A stretch of 64,000 nucleotides of DNA from Pomphorhynchus laevis (lineage: Eukaryota; Acanthocephala; Palaeacanthocephala; Echinorhynchida; Pomphorhynchidae), in NCBI GenBank assembly GCA_012934845.2, contig WNNJ02001606.1:186001-250000 (forward strand), given 5' to 3'. This document shows positions 45,201 through 50,589 of the stretch, in pieces. Every line of letters starts with the position of its first letter. Position 1 is the stretch's first letter. The notes below the pieces were generated by a model that saw only the letters and a list, made by a program, of their open reading frames with translations, had not been told where the DNA came from and ran no database searches. Both the position numbers and the translations under genes were made by a program.

Positions 45201-46383
45201 TATATAAAAAAATGTTGGAATCATATCAATTAGTTGATTAATCAATTAATTGATTAATCGATTAATTAATTGATTAATATTAATTAATTTTCGGACAAAA
45301 ATTATTATTGAGTCGATATGAGCCGAAGCAACGTAAGCAATGGTTTCAGGTATTCATTAATTCGTTTTCCTAGACAACTGACTATAAGACGTGCGATGTA
45401 CGGCCTTTGTGATTTATGAATTTTTGGAAGCACAATAAAGATTCTAAAACGACTTTGCTTCTGCTTTATTCGGTCTACATCCTTCGACATTAGTATTTTT
45501 CGCGCAACGAAACTATCAACGTGATTGTTTATAATATGTTCACAGACTCTTAATGGATTAGACAAAACACGTTCATATATAGGTTCACATAATTGTCGCT
45601 TTCCCTCATCTTCATATCGATTTTCATCCCAAACCACATTTTGAGGTCATTCTCTATCTGCCTTTTTATAATTATATACTTTATGTTTTTCAAATTAATT
45701 AGCCTGCGGTAAGCGTACAGTGAAATATAAGTGGTTGGTTTGATAATATCAATGAAAACAAATTTTTGAAAATGTAATGACCAAATAGGTTGATGCAGCT
45801 CAATCGTTGTCGTTCCTCTGATATATTCTTACAATCGCGCTGAAACGTTTAATAATAATTTCATTATTTATTCCATAGTTGTTGTTCACTTAACAATATC
45901 AATATTTTTATAAGAATAAATTATTAAGACGTTTTGCTTTTTTTATTAGCGTTATTAAATCTACAGCAATTACACAAAAATAAAGAATTGTAGCAAAGAA
46001 AGTCAAGGTGTTGTTCTTAATATAATATCTATCTACTAGTAAAACGGTTGTTTCAACAATTTGCGCCAAACGCTCGCTTCTAAGACGTTTACACTTTTGT
46101 CATGAATTTATAACTCCAATTATCGTAGTAGTCTCTTGCGAGCATTCAATGAGATTTTTACCTATTTTGTTATTAGATTTATAAATAAATTACGAATTTG
46201 GAATATTTAGATTTCTAAATAAATTGTAAATTTGGAATATGTTCTCTGATTTTGAATATATAATTTGTGTAATTGGTTTAAGTTTATACGAAAATAATAC
46301 AACAGAACCGATGCCATACTTACATTTTCGATTTTGTAATTATATGTTGTTAAGCTAGATAGGAATCTCGACGCGATTCTGTG
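24303..46383 (-). CDS. PDHA1: Pyruvate dehydrogenase E1 component subunit alpha, mitochondrial (first exon not found)
   Basis: Seven minus-strand exons, listed separately, give 372 residues with consistent phases and GT/AG sites. They read from a presequence-like [13 protein letters not shown] to the C-terminus MESHVSEL. The protein is the alpha half of the thiamine-diphosphate-dependent E1 enzyme that decarboxylates pyruvate in the mitochondrial matrix. The ThDP/Mg motif GDGAANQGQ...[10 protein letters not shown] is intact. The phosphorylation loop [13 protein letters not shown] keeps both regulatory serines. The third regulatory serine position (before the xFYTRGD block) reads Asn, and the usual GGNGIVGAQ is GGCAIVGAQ. 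The human protein has 390 residues, so only a short first exon with the Met is missing, presumably right of 46,400. Introns are filled with transposons. It could be a divergent paralogue. Confidence 0.9.
24474..25189. other. Intron sequence
   Basis: AT-rich, no coding signal. On the minus strand at 24,770-24,801 a TTGATGAT...CGAAAA box resembles the hammerhead-like boxes of PLE relics described elsewhere in the window. Confidence 0.4.
25190..25680 (+). mobile_element. Naiad 3' end with inverted 5' junction repeat
   Basis: A 5'-truncated copy. It begins with TTTTCTGCTTGATGTTA, which is the reverse complement of TAACATCAAGCAGAAAA at 25,213-25,230, the first part of the sense copy. The end of the RT frame (25,210-25,316: [12 protein letters not shown] ... 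KFLWMDNK), the 3' folded element (25,345-25,470) and the tail ending CTGATTTGATTC follow. Confidence 0.85.
25345..25470 (+). ncRNA. Naiad 3' UTR conserved folded element (solo copy)
   Basis: CTGCTATG/CATAGCAG and the ATACGT/ACGTAT-type hairpin are kept. The GGCCCC partner is GGAACC here, so the possible pseudoknot stem is weakened in this copy. Confidence 0.5.
25725..25913. mobile_element. Foldback element with ~48-bp arms
   Basis: ATATAAATTTAGATGGATTT...AAGAAGTATTTTTGATA is repeated inverted as TATCAAAAATACTTCTT...AAATCCATCTAAATTTATAT. The interior contains AAGCTTTCGGCTGT, also found at the inverted repeats of the PLE piece at 31,647, so this may be a short PLE derivative. No coding content. 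Confidence 0.8.
26020..26780 (+). mobile_element. Short Naiad derivative: tail, module, RT end, 3' UTR
   Basis: In order: a 3' UTR and tail (26,020-26,207, ACGTCGACAAAGTTATCTGA), the recurrent TTGTTCTACTGATAAG module (26,207-26,320), a remnant of the RT end (AAACTATTAGCGAAAAG ... GAATGGATAATAAAC, about 26,390-26,435), a diverged folded element (26,480-26,590) and a second tail (26,740-26,770). This is a tandem or internally deleted, older form of the family. Confidence 0.7.
26781..28316. other. Intron sequence, mostly featureless
   Basis: AT-rich. A 25-bp direct repeat containing ACGTTTTCAAAATCAATCGT is at ~26,867 and ~27,197. A decayed Naiad tail (AAATACGTAGACTTAGTTAG) is at 27,487-27,520. 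Nothing coding is seen. Confidence 0.4.
28317..28422 (-). CDS. PDHA1: PDHA internal exon (SYRTKKEIQ...)
   Basis: One base completing Ser (AG|T, phase 2) plus 35 codons: [20 protein letters not shown], then [15 protein letters not shown]. It matches the SYRTREEIQ...RDPI...F block after the phosphorylation loop. Acceptor AAG at 28,423-28,425 and donor GTATGA at 28,311-28,316. Confidence 0.9.
28760..29160 (-). mobile_element. PLE fragment: GIY-YIG endonuclease (second PLE type)
   Basis: Minus-strand translation across broken frames gives [17 protein letters not shown]-like residues and [20 protein letters not shown], ending [15 protein letters not shown]. This is the cysteine-bearing GIY-YIG nuclease of canonical PLEs, in which it follows the RT. 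Old and broken. Confidence 0.65.
29160..29335 (+). mobile_element. PLE fragment: RT motif B piece
   Basis: At 29,263-29,331 the plus strand encodes [19 protein letters not shown], the GTPMGTxxAPxxA block of canonical PLE reverse transcriptases. Only this piece is recognisable, in opposite orientation to its neighbours. Fossil. Confidence 0.6.
29687..30580 (-). mobile_element. PLE fragment: RT palm and thumb (canonical type)
   Basis: The minus frame 30,228-30,578 reads [17 protein letters not shown] (motif A region) and [17 protein letters not shown] (motif B). Just beyond it VRYID-like residues and W-TKDHSLNE (motif C region) are seen at ~30,120-30,190. The segment 29,687-29,955 encodes [20 protein letters not shown]. 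It forms an inverted pair with 30,585-30,840. Broken, with several breaks. Confidence 0.75.
30585..31435 (+). mobile_element. PLE fragment: thumb, linker and GIY-YIG endonuclease
   Basis: The open frame 30,688-31,281 reads [20 protein letters not shown], then linker cysteines ([20 protein letters not shown]), then the nuclease [19 protein letters not shown] followed by [16 protein letters not shown] final piece ([16 protein letters not shown]) ends at ~31,430. Here the nuclease is C-terminal, so this is a different PLE group from Naiad. Its first 255 bp are the inverted partner of 29,687-29,955. Fossil. Confidence 0.75.
31647..32612 (+). mobile_element. PLE-like fragment bounded by inverted repeats
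   Basis: The arms at 31,647-31,704 (AATTGATAAAACCG ... AAGCTTTCGGCTGTTACACC) and 32,556-32,612 (GGTGTAACAGCCAAAAGCTT ... CGGTTTTATCAATT) are imperfect inverted repeats of ~57 bp. The interior encodes broken PLE linker and nuclease pieces ([53 protein letters not shown]). Old fossil, with several breaks. Confidence 0.65.
32719..32873. mobile_element. Foldback element
   Basis: TTCGGCAGGAATTTTACTTG...CACAGGATCCTTTGGA is repeated inverted as TCCAAAGGATCCTGTG...AGTAAAATTCCTGCCGAA, with an extra ~13 bp in the right arm. The loop is ~45 bp. No coding content; MITE-like. Confidence 0.8.
33150..33219. repeat. (TA)n microsatellite
   Basis: About 35 uninterrupted TA dinucleotides directly beside the foldback at 33,218. 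Confidence 0.97.
33218..33369. mobile_element. Near-perfect palindrome (foldback, ~70-bp arms)
   Basis: TTGAATAGTTGCTAGGTCAC...GAAGGAAGG is followed after ~10 bp by its inverted copy ending GTGACCTAGCAACTATTCAA. Only a few mismatches separate the arms. It lies next to a TA run, as TA-targeting MITEs often do. Confidence 0.85.
33599..33738 (-). CDS. PDHA1: PDHA internal exon with the phosphorylation loop
   Basis: After the acceptor [32 protein letters not shown], then [20 protein letters not shown] and MSDPGT plus AG of the split Ser codon. Donor GTATGT at 33,593-33,598. The residue two before GHS is Met here (His in vertebrates, variable in insects). 46 codons plus 2 nt. Confidence 0.93.
33990..34105 (+). 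mobile_element. Solo 3' end of the CR1/L2-like LINE
   Basis: CACACCTCCTCCGTTGACAC through GTGCGCTGGCACGCATTTGC and AAATAAATCC plus a T run is nearly identical to 16,275-16,390. It is a strongly 5'-truncated insertion in a PDHA intron. Confidence 0.85.
34106..35224. other. Intron sequence with an unassigned coding-like stretch
   Basis: At 34,242-34,487 (plus) a frame reads [20 protein letters not shown] and [16 protein letters not shown]. Another frame at ~34,680-34,770 reads [20 protein letters not shown]. They look like remains of a protein-coding element, but I recognise no family. The rest is AT-rich with no features. Confidence 0.3.
35225..35473 (-). CDS. PDHA1: PDHA internal exon with the ThDP-binding motif
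   Basis: 83 codons, phase 0 at both ends: [20 protein letters not shown], then [38 protein letters not shown], and [15 protein letters not shown]...ENN is the ThDP/Mg motif. The acceptor TTTGCAATTTAG and donor GTATGT are clear. The third regulatory Ser of the vertebrate enzyme corresponds to Asn. Confidence 0.95.
35842..36010 (+). mobile_element. tRNA-derived SINE-like sequence
   Basis: An A box at 35,849-35,868 (TTAGCTTTATCGGTAAGGCG) and a B box at 35,894-35,904 (GGTTCAAATCT) are 45 bp apart, as in a tRNA-type RNA polymerase III promoter. The acceptor and anticodon stems do not pair as in a functional tRNA. An unrelated ~100-bp body follows (to about AATAATACCAACATG). No second copy is seen in the window, so the boundaries are approximate. 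Confidence 0.5.
36195..36273 (+). mobile_element. Naiad 3' end, left part (split by a LINE)
   Basis: AGATAATAAATATACTTTGT and CATCGGAGGAAATACGCTAT match the end of the Naiad RT frame and the start of the 3' folded element. It is interrupted at ~36,273 by the LINE and continues at 39,655. Confidence 0.8.
36274..36384 (+). ncRNA. Candidate HDV-like self-cleaving ribozyme at the LINE 5' end
   Basis: The strand order fits an HDV-type double pseudoknot starting at the first base of the element. P1 is GGGACGC (36,274-36,280) with GCGGCCC (36,340-36,346), one A/G mismatch. A J1/2 hairpin is TAGGTGCCAGT/ACTGGCACCTA. P2 is TTAGCC (36,324-36,329) with GGCTAA (36,379-36,384). P3 is CTC/GAG around TTCGTG. 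P4 is CGAATGT/ACATTCG. TCAAC in J4/2 could hold the catalytic C. HDV-like ribozymes are known at the 5' ends of several LINE groups. The fold is drawn by eye and P3 shares end bases with P2 and P1, so activity is unproven. Confidence 0.5.
36745..37488 (+). pseudogene. Nimb-like LINE endonuclease (several frames)
   Basis: [19 protein letters not shown], then [32 protein letters not shown] (frame to 37,018), then the open frame 37,015-37,488 with [64 protein letters not shown] and [12 protein letters not shown]. The final catalytic DH reads YH, and the GDFN motif reads SDFN. A frameshift and stop split the domain. Confidence 0.75.
37489..38890 (+). pseudogene. Nimb-like LINE linker and RT (heavily broken)
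   Basis: Pieces in all frames: [42 protein letters not shown], [33 protein letters not shown] (motif A), [16 protein letters not shown] (motif B) and [16 protein letters not shown] (motif C, FADD). At least six disruptions. The ORFs on the minus strand are shadows. Confidence 0.7.
38900..39556 (+). pseudogene. Nimb-like LINE C-terminal domain
   Basis: A 218-residue open frame: [76 protein letters not shown], then [20 protein letters not shown] and [20 protein letters not shown]. It is the best preserved part of this copy and matches 50,681-51,199 on the minus strand. The Met is internal; the real protein starts far upstream. Confidence 0.8.
39655..40090 (+). mobile_element. Naiad 3' end, right part, with a second tandem 3' UTR
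   Basis: Continues 36,273 with GAAATACATTATTAGCACG and a diverged folded element up to CATAGCA (39,735). A second 3' UTR then starts at ATATACTTTGCATTAGAAT, with its own folded element (39,772-39,890) and a tail (TACGTTGCTTCAGTTAGCTG). Two 3' ends in tandem recall the tandem terminal repeats of PLEs. Confidence 0.7.
40091..40567. other. Intron sequence
   Basis: AT-rich; a small open frame (40,085-40,333) has no recognisable content. Nothing else is seen. Confidence 0.4.
40568..40786 (-). CDS. PDHA1: PDHA internal exon ([12 protein letters not shown]...)
   Basis: 73 codons, phase 0: [60 protein letters not shown] and CAIVGAQ. It matches the E1-alpha blocks RAHG and [10 protein letters not shown]...NFYGGNGIVGAQ. 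Asn-Gly before IVGAQ is Cys-Ala here. Acceptor ...ACGACAAG, donor GTAAAA. Confidence 0.95.
40787..41595. other. Intron sequence
   Basis: AT-rich, no coding or repeat signal except a transition into the minisatellite near its right end. Confidence 0.4.
41596..43095. repeat. 15-bp minisatellite (CGATCATTTGGGTAG)n in a PDHA intron
   Basis: About 100 units. The flanks are diverged (TAACGATCATTTAGG and similar). The core at ~42,505-42,905 is about 26 units with no differences. Since 15 is a multiple of 3, long frames are open on both strands (SDHLG repeats on plus at 42,413-43,060, IATQM repeats on minus). These are by-products of the period, not genes. GATC occurs once per unit. Confidence 0.96.
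43096..43451. other. Intron sequence
   Basis: AT-rich, nothing recognised. Confidence 0.4.
43452..43625 (-). CDS. PDHA1: PDHA internal exon ([11 protein letters not shown]...)
   Basis: 58 codons, phase 0: [58 protein letters not shown]. It matches the E1-alpha block DLHRLEEGP...R-ME..A..LYK...GF.HL..GQ. Acceptor GATGTTTAG, donor GTAAGT (43,446-43,451). Confidence 0.94.
43626..45299. other. Intron sequence
   Basis: AT-rich. The open frame 44,273-44,548 is hydrophobic and matches nothing I know. At 45,225-45,290 there is a palindromic run of TTGATTAATCAATTAATT units. No other feature. Confidence 0.4.
45300..45660 (-). mobile_element. PLE fragment: N-terminal RT part
   Basis: A minus frame of 110 residues: [20 protein letters not shown], then [44 protein letters not shown]...RPIVS is the first RT block of canonical PLEs, so it is probably from the same group as the pieces at 29-31 kb. 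Fossil; the rest of the element is absent. Confidence 0.75.
45661..46323. other. Intron sequence
   Basis: AT-rich, nothing recognised. Confidence 0.35.
46324..46383 (-). CDS. PDHA1: PDHA exon with presequence end
   Basis: 20 codons, phase 0: [20 protein letters not shown], joining to AFDLHNL in the next exon. The TxxYKIEN part corresponds to the ATFEIKK that precedes DLHRL in the human protein. The Arg/Ser-rich, acid-free first half suits a mitochondrial targeting sequence. Donor GTAAGT; acceptor CACATTTTAG, preceded by an in-frame stop, so this is not the first exon. The adjoining upstream sequence is a Naiad 3' end. Confidence 0.75.
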
Positions 46384-46399
46384 CTAAAATGTGTACAAA

Positions 46400-46870
46400 G
46401 AATCTGATCAGATAACTGAATCTACGTATTTTACACTATATATAAATCAAAATTATAGATAAATAATTATATAAGATTTTATACAATTTAGATTTATATC
46501 AAGTTAAAATTTGAAATGGAAATTTAAAAGAAAAGTTAAATGTTATGAATTGAAAAATAAATAACAGACGATGTATAAGAATAAGAATTAGAGGTCATCA
46601 GAAGAACTGCTATGTTATCAGGTTTCGGCCACTACTCCTCGACCCAACATAGCAGCGGACGTATTTCCGATGATGAAATTTGATTATCAAATATCTTATT
46701 CTAATACAAAGTATATTGTTTATTATTCATAAAAATGTTTCGCTTAATAGTTTAAATAAATTTTTAATAATATTATTATTTCTGATAGAGGTTTCATTAT
46801 AGGGAAAACAAAGTCCACAGATCAATAATAACTTGTCAGTAGAACAAATCAAATCAGATTTATGTATTTT
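46400..46870 (-). mobile_element. Short Naiad derivative abutting the PDHA exon
   Basis: On the minus strand: the TTGTTCTACTGACAAG module (~46,770-46,840), a remnant of the RT end (TTTAAACTATTAAGCGAAAC), the 3' folded element (46,560-46,690) and the tail (ACGTAGATTCAGTTATCTGA) ending GATTC at 46,400. Same make-up as 26,207-26,780, so this is a distinct short form of the family. Confidence 0.8.
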
Positions 46871-47233
46871 TGTAGAGATAATAACTAGGGAATTGTATTA
46901 ACTTAAAGATATCAAATAAAATATTTTTTAAGAAAATCCTTATTATTAAAGTAAATAAATGGAATTACGTTTTAAATGATGTGTTGCTTATAATTTTAAA
47001 TTAGGTAAGTACTAAATAGAAATGAAAACAAATCATTGGAAGGTGGATATATGTATTTATAATTTCGTTTGTTTAATATAGAACAATAGTATTAAATTAG
47101 AAAAGTAGAAGCGAACACAAATTATTTTAAAAACTAATCGATGTTGATCTATTTTTTTATTTGAAATTCTTAAACAGGATCAATAAAACACTAATTTATT
47201 TTAAATAGTTGATACTGATCCATTTATTGATAA
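46871..47233. other. AT-rich sequence
   Basis: No feature recognised. It could contain upstream intron of PDHA. Confidence 0.35.
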
Positions 47234-47400
47234 ATAATTATTGGAGCTGAATCAAATGAAAGAAGAAATTGTTTTTGATATTTCGCTAACTACTGTTAGC
47301 ATCTTCAGAAAATTACCGTAATTTTCAGAAGATGCTAACATAAGTTAGCGAAATATCAAAAACAATTTCTTCTTTCCTTTGATTCAGCTCCAATAATTAT
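47234..47400. mobile_element. Foldback element with hammerhead-like boxes
   Basis: ATAATTATTGGAGCTGAATC...TGATATTTCGCTAACT is repeated inverted as AGTTAGCGAAATATCA...GATTCAGCTCCAATAATTAT. On the minus strand of the left arm, CTGAAGAT, a GCTAAC-AGTA-GTTAGC hairpin and GAAATATC stand in the order of a hammerhead core, with one extra base. The right arm has the same with CAGAAGA. Confidence 0.75.
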
Positions 47401-47439
47401 ACACTAATTTATTTATATATTTCGCGAGATGTTGCAAGC

Positions 47440-48475
47440 ATCATCAGAATTCTATTTCTCAACCGTATTCTCTCGCACACAGTGTTCCGCAAGGCTCAGT
47501 ACTATGTCCCGTTATTTCCTCCCTTCTCATGATCTCTCTACAATAACCAGAACACACAAATCTCATGTTATGCAAATGCTGATATCTACCCTCCTCTCAA
47601 ATCGATGATCTTGCATCCACTTCCTCCGCTTGCCTTTTAACCGTTTCCAAGCTATTTTCTTCACTTCCCCTTTCACTCAATACTGCAAAGTCCAAAATTA
47701 TATGAATAATTCCCTCTAACATAAACATTACTCCATCTACCTTATATATCTACTGAACCATGCTTCCTGTCATTAATGATATCGTATTCCTCTGTTTCTA
47801 CTTCGACAGCCATCTTTCTCTAAAGCCATTTGATTTCGAGAAAGTCCGCTCCTCGTTCTTACTAATACGTGATATTCGCCTATTCACAGGTTGATCGATG
47901 TTCGCTTCTGTCTTTCCCTTTTATCCGCTCTTTGTTTTCCCGAATCTATTATTGCCTTAACCTGTTCTCGAACTCTCCCAAAACTACTCTCCAACCTTTT
48001 CAACGTATTGTAAACTCAGCAACTCGCGTTCTCCTACGTCTCCGCCGTTTTAACCACACATCTTAGCATCTTTTTAATCTTTCCTGGCTTCCCACAATTA
48101 GCCATCGTATCCAGTTTCGTTTGATTACCGTGACCCATCGTGTACTGAATCGCAATTCCATTCATCCTTACATCTTCAATATCTCGATAAATCTCGTCCT
48201 GCTTCTTTATCCCTAAGATCATATCATTCCCTTCTTCTCTACACTCCAAATTATTCGACAAATTACCGCCACCGTAACTGTCCTGTTGCTGCACCTCTTG
48301 TTTGGAATTCGTTCCCTTCGTACATCCGCTAGACTTCCTTGTTCATACTATTCAAAATTCGTTTGTAGGATTATTTTTTATCCGTTTGATAATTTTTTTG
48401 TCATTTTTAGTGGGCTTGTAAACGCGCTATTGACACGCATTTACCACTCAAAATAAATTTCTCTTTTTTTAAGTG
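47440..48475 (+). mobile_element. CR1/L2-like LINE, 5' truncated and old
   Basis: Starts in the RT (SVPQGSVLCPVISSLL) and continues in broken frames with FNSPKTTLQPFQRIVNSATR, VLLRLRRF, and a 3' end (GACACGCATTTACCACTC, AAATAAATTTC) like that of the 12-16 kb LINE. Many stops and frameshifts; older than the copies at 1 and 12 kb. Confidence 0.75.
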
Positions 48476-50030
48476 TCAACAATAATACGATGGTAAAATT
48501 GTGTTCTTGCATTCTAAGCGTTTAATAGCGATAATTTTTATTTAAATTCGGGTATTAATTTTTAAAACAAGTTTAGTATACATCTAAAGATAAACAAATA
48601 TCCCAAATGGAAAGCCATAATCCAGTCGTAGTTAGAGAAAGTAACACTTATACTTTCATCTTATAGTATCACTTATGTAATTTTGATTACATAAGTGATA
48701 TAAAACATATTTTATACAAAACTTATTTTTAAGATTAAGATATTTCCATTTTTTAAATTTATTTATAATACAAAATATGTAGCCTCAATTCAATGATCTA
48801 ATTTGTTTTAGAATGTATTTTTAATGCTATAGTAAATGATTATTAGTTGACTAGACTTTCAAGGATCAAACACTTTACATAGCTGGTGAGCAATCGATTT
48901 ATGATCAAGAAAAAGTGAACAATAATTTACTTTGAAAATTATTCACTTATAGTTTATGGATAAATTAAGAATTCATTTAACGAAAAAATAAATAAACAGA
49001 TTCTTCCAGATCCACAATCAGAATATGGTTTGCAGCTTAAATACGATTGTTTTGATGATGCCTATTTAATAGGCATCATCTATGCCATTTAATAGGCATA
49101 ATCTTATGCTAAACTGTTAAAACATTGAAATTTACAAATTATAGGTTTTGAAATTAAAAAGCCCTATATTTCTGGAACGTATTATGATAAGCTTGTAAAG
49201 ATACATCCACAACTTGAAATAATGTAAACAAGTTACAACTAACTTAGTGATGTATATTTATTATTTTATATAATTATATATCTATATAATGTAACAATAT
49301 AAAAGCTTTTTATGACACTTACTATTTTTGACAAAAGCATTTTTGAAATGAAAGAATGAATGTATTTATTTCTCAAATATGAAAATGTAGTTTTGCCTAG
49401 CATATTTTTCCACCAACATTATCAACAAAATATTATCTAAATGATATTACTCATTCGAGAGCGTAGTCAACAAACTCATTAAAAATGAAACTTTATTTTG
49501 GAAAGAAATAAGCCTACAGAAGGTGATAAAAACTATTTGTAACTTTTTTTATTTTTTTAATAAAAAAAAGCTCATTCAAAATGAGCTATACAAAGCTCAT
49601 TCGAAAATTATGTATAAAGAATTGCTAGTGTAGCATGATTTAATAAACACATATAAGCGAAAGCAGTAACTAAGCAGTTATTAAGCAGGTAAATATGTCA
49701 TGGAGAAATAAATTGTTTTTTAAACAATGCTTATGTAAAGGTAGCAGCTATTAAACTTACACAACTTAAGACAATATATGATCATAGGAAATAGTAGGCA
49801 TAAATTAGAGGCTTTTTAGAAATTGCACGAGCGCTAATTATAACGGTCAGTCATAATATTAATATTAACATTAATATTAACAATAAATATTAATATCAGT
49901 GTCACAATATCAAAGAAGAGCACGCTCATTAAGTGACAAAACACAAAGTTTCTAGCCAACATAATTTTTGTTTGAATTGTAAAAAATATATAAAAAAATT
50001 ATTCATAAAAAGTATTAATATTAATGAAAA
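48476..50030. other. AT-rich intergenic or intron sequence with small palindromes
   Basis: Two clean hairpins: ATCACTTATGTAAT-TTTG-ATTACATAAGTGAT (about 48,668-48,701) and GATGATGCCTATTTAATAGG+CATCATC (49,054-49,080). A decayed Naiad-like tail may lie at ~48,770-48,806. No gene seen. Confidence 0.45.
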
Positions 50031-50589
50031 TTAATATTTAAAAATTTTAATGTCATATTTATAATATAAGTTAATAATCGTTTCAATATATGTTAATTCA
50101 ATGTTCATATCTAGGTAAAAACCATATTTATCATTAAAATTTGTTTTATTAAGAATTCTACTAAATAATACATGTTCCCGTTTTAAATAAAAACTATTAG
50201 AATTAAATAAACATATATCATCAATGTATTTGAACATGCATTTCATATCTTTATATAATTTAGATTTATTTTTTACACAGTTATGAACAAATTCACATTC
50301 AATAAAGCTTAAAAATAAGTCAACTGTTATAAGGTTACTGTTACCTCGCATTTGAAGACTTCATATTGTCTAAATATGGATCGAAATATGTAACGCTTCT
50401 ATTAATTTAATTTTATCTAGTCGTTGTAGTTATTACATATAATATAAAAGGTTCATTAATTTTTATGTCGCTAGCTTTATATCAGCTAAATCTAAATTTG
50501 TATAAAACGTACTAAATCCGTAGTATTTAACAACAACAATTTCTTGGCAAGAAATATATAGATAATAATACACAAGATTTTTCTTATTA
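50031..50589 (-). mobile_element. Naiad fragment E: RT palm
   Basis: Minus strand: YYGFSTFYTNLDLADI at the right side, then GNSNLITVDLFLSFIECEFV, MFKYIDDICLFNSNSF, and LDMNIELTYIETIINL. An older, more diverged copy, joined on its right to the 3' end of a Nimb-like LINE. Fossil. Confidence 0.75.

Noticed and set aside
49758-49815. Possible PDHA first exon with a GTAAGT donor on the minus strand
   Set aside because: The short frame has the wrong splice phase and no targeting-sequence character.
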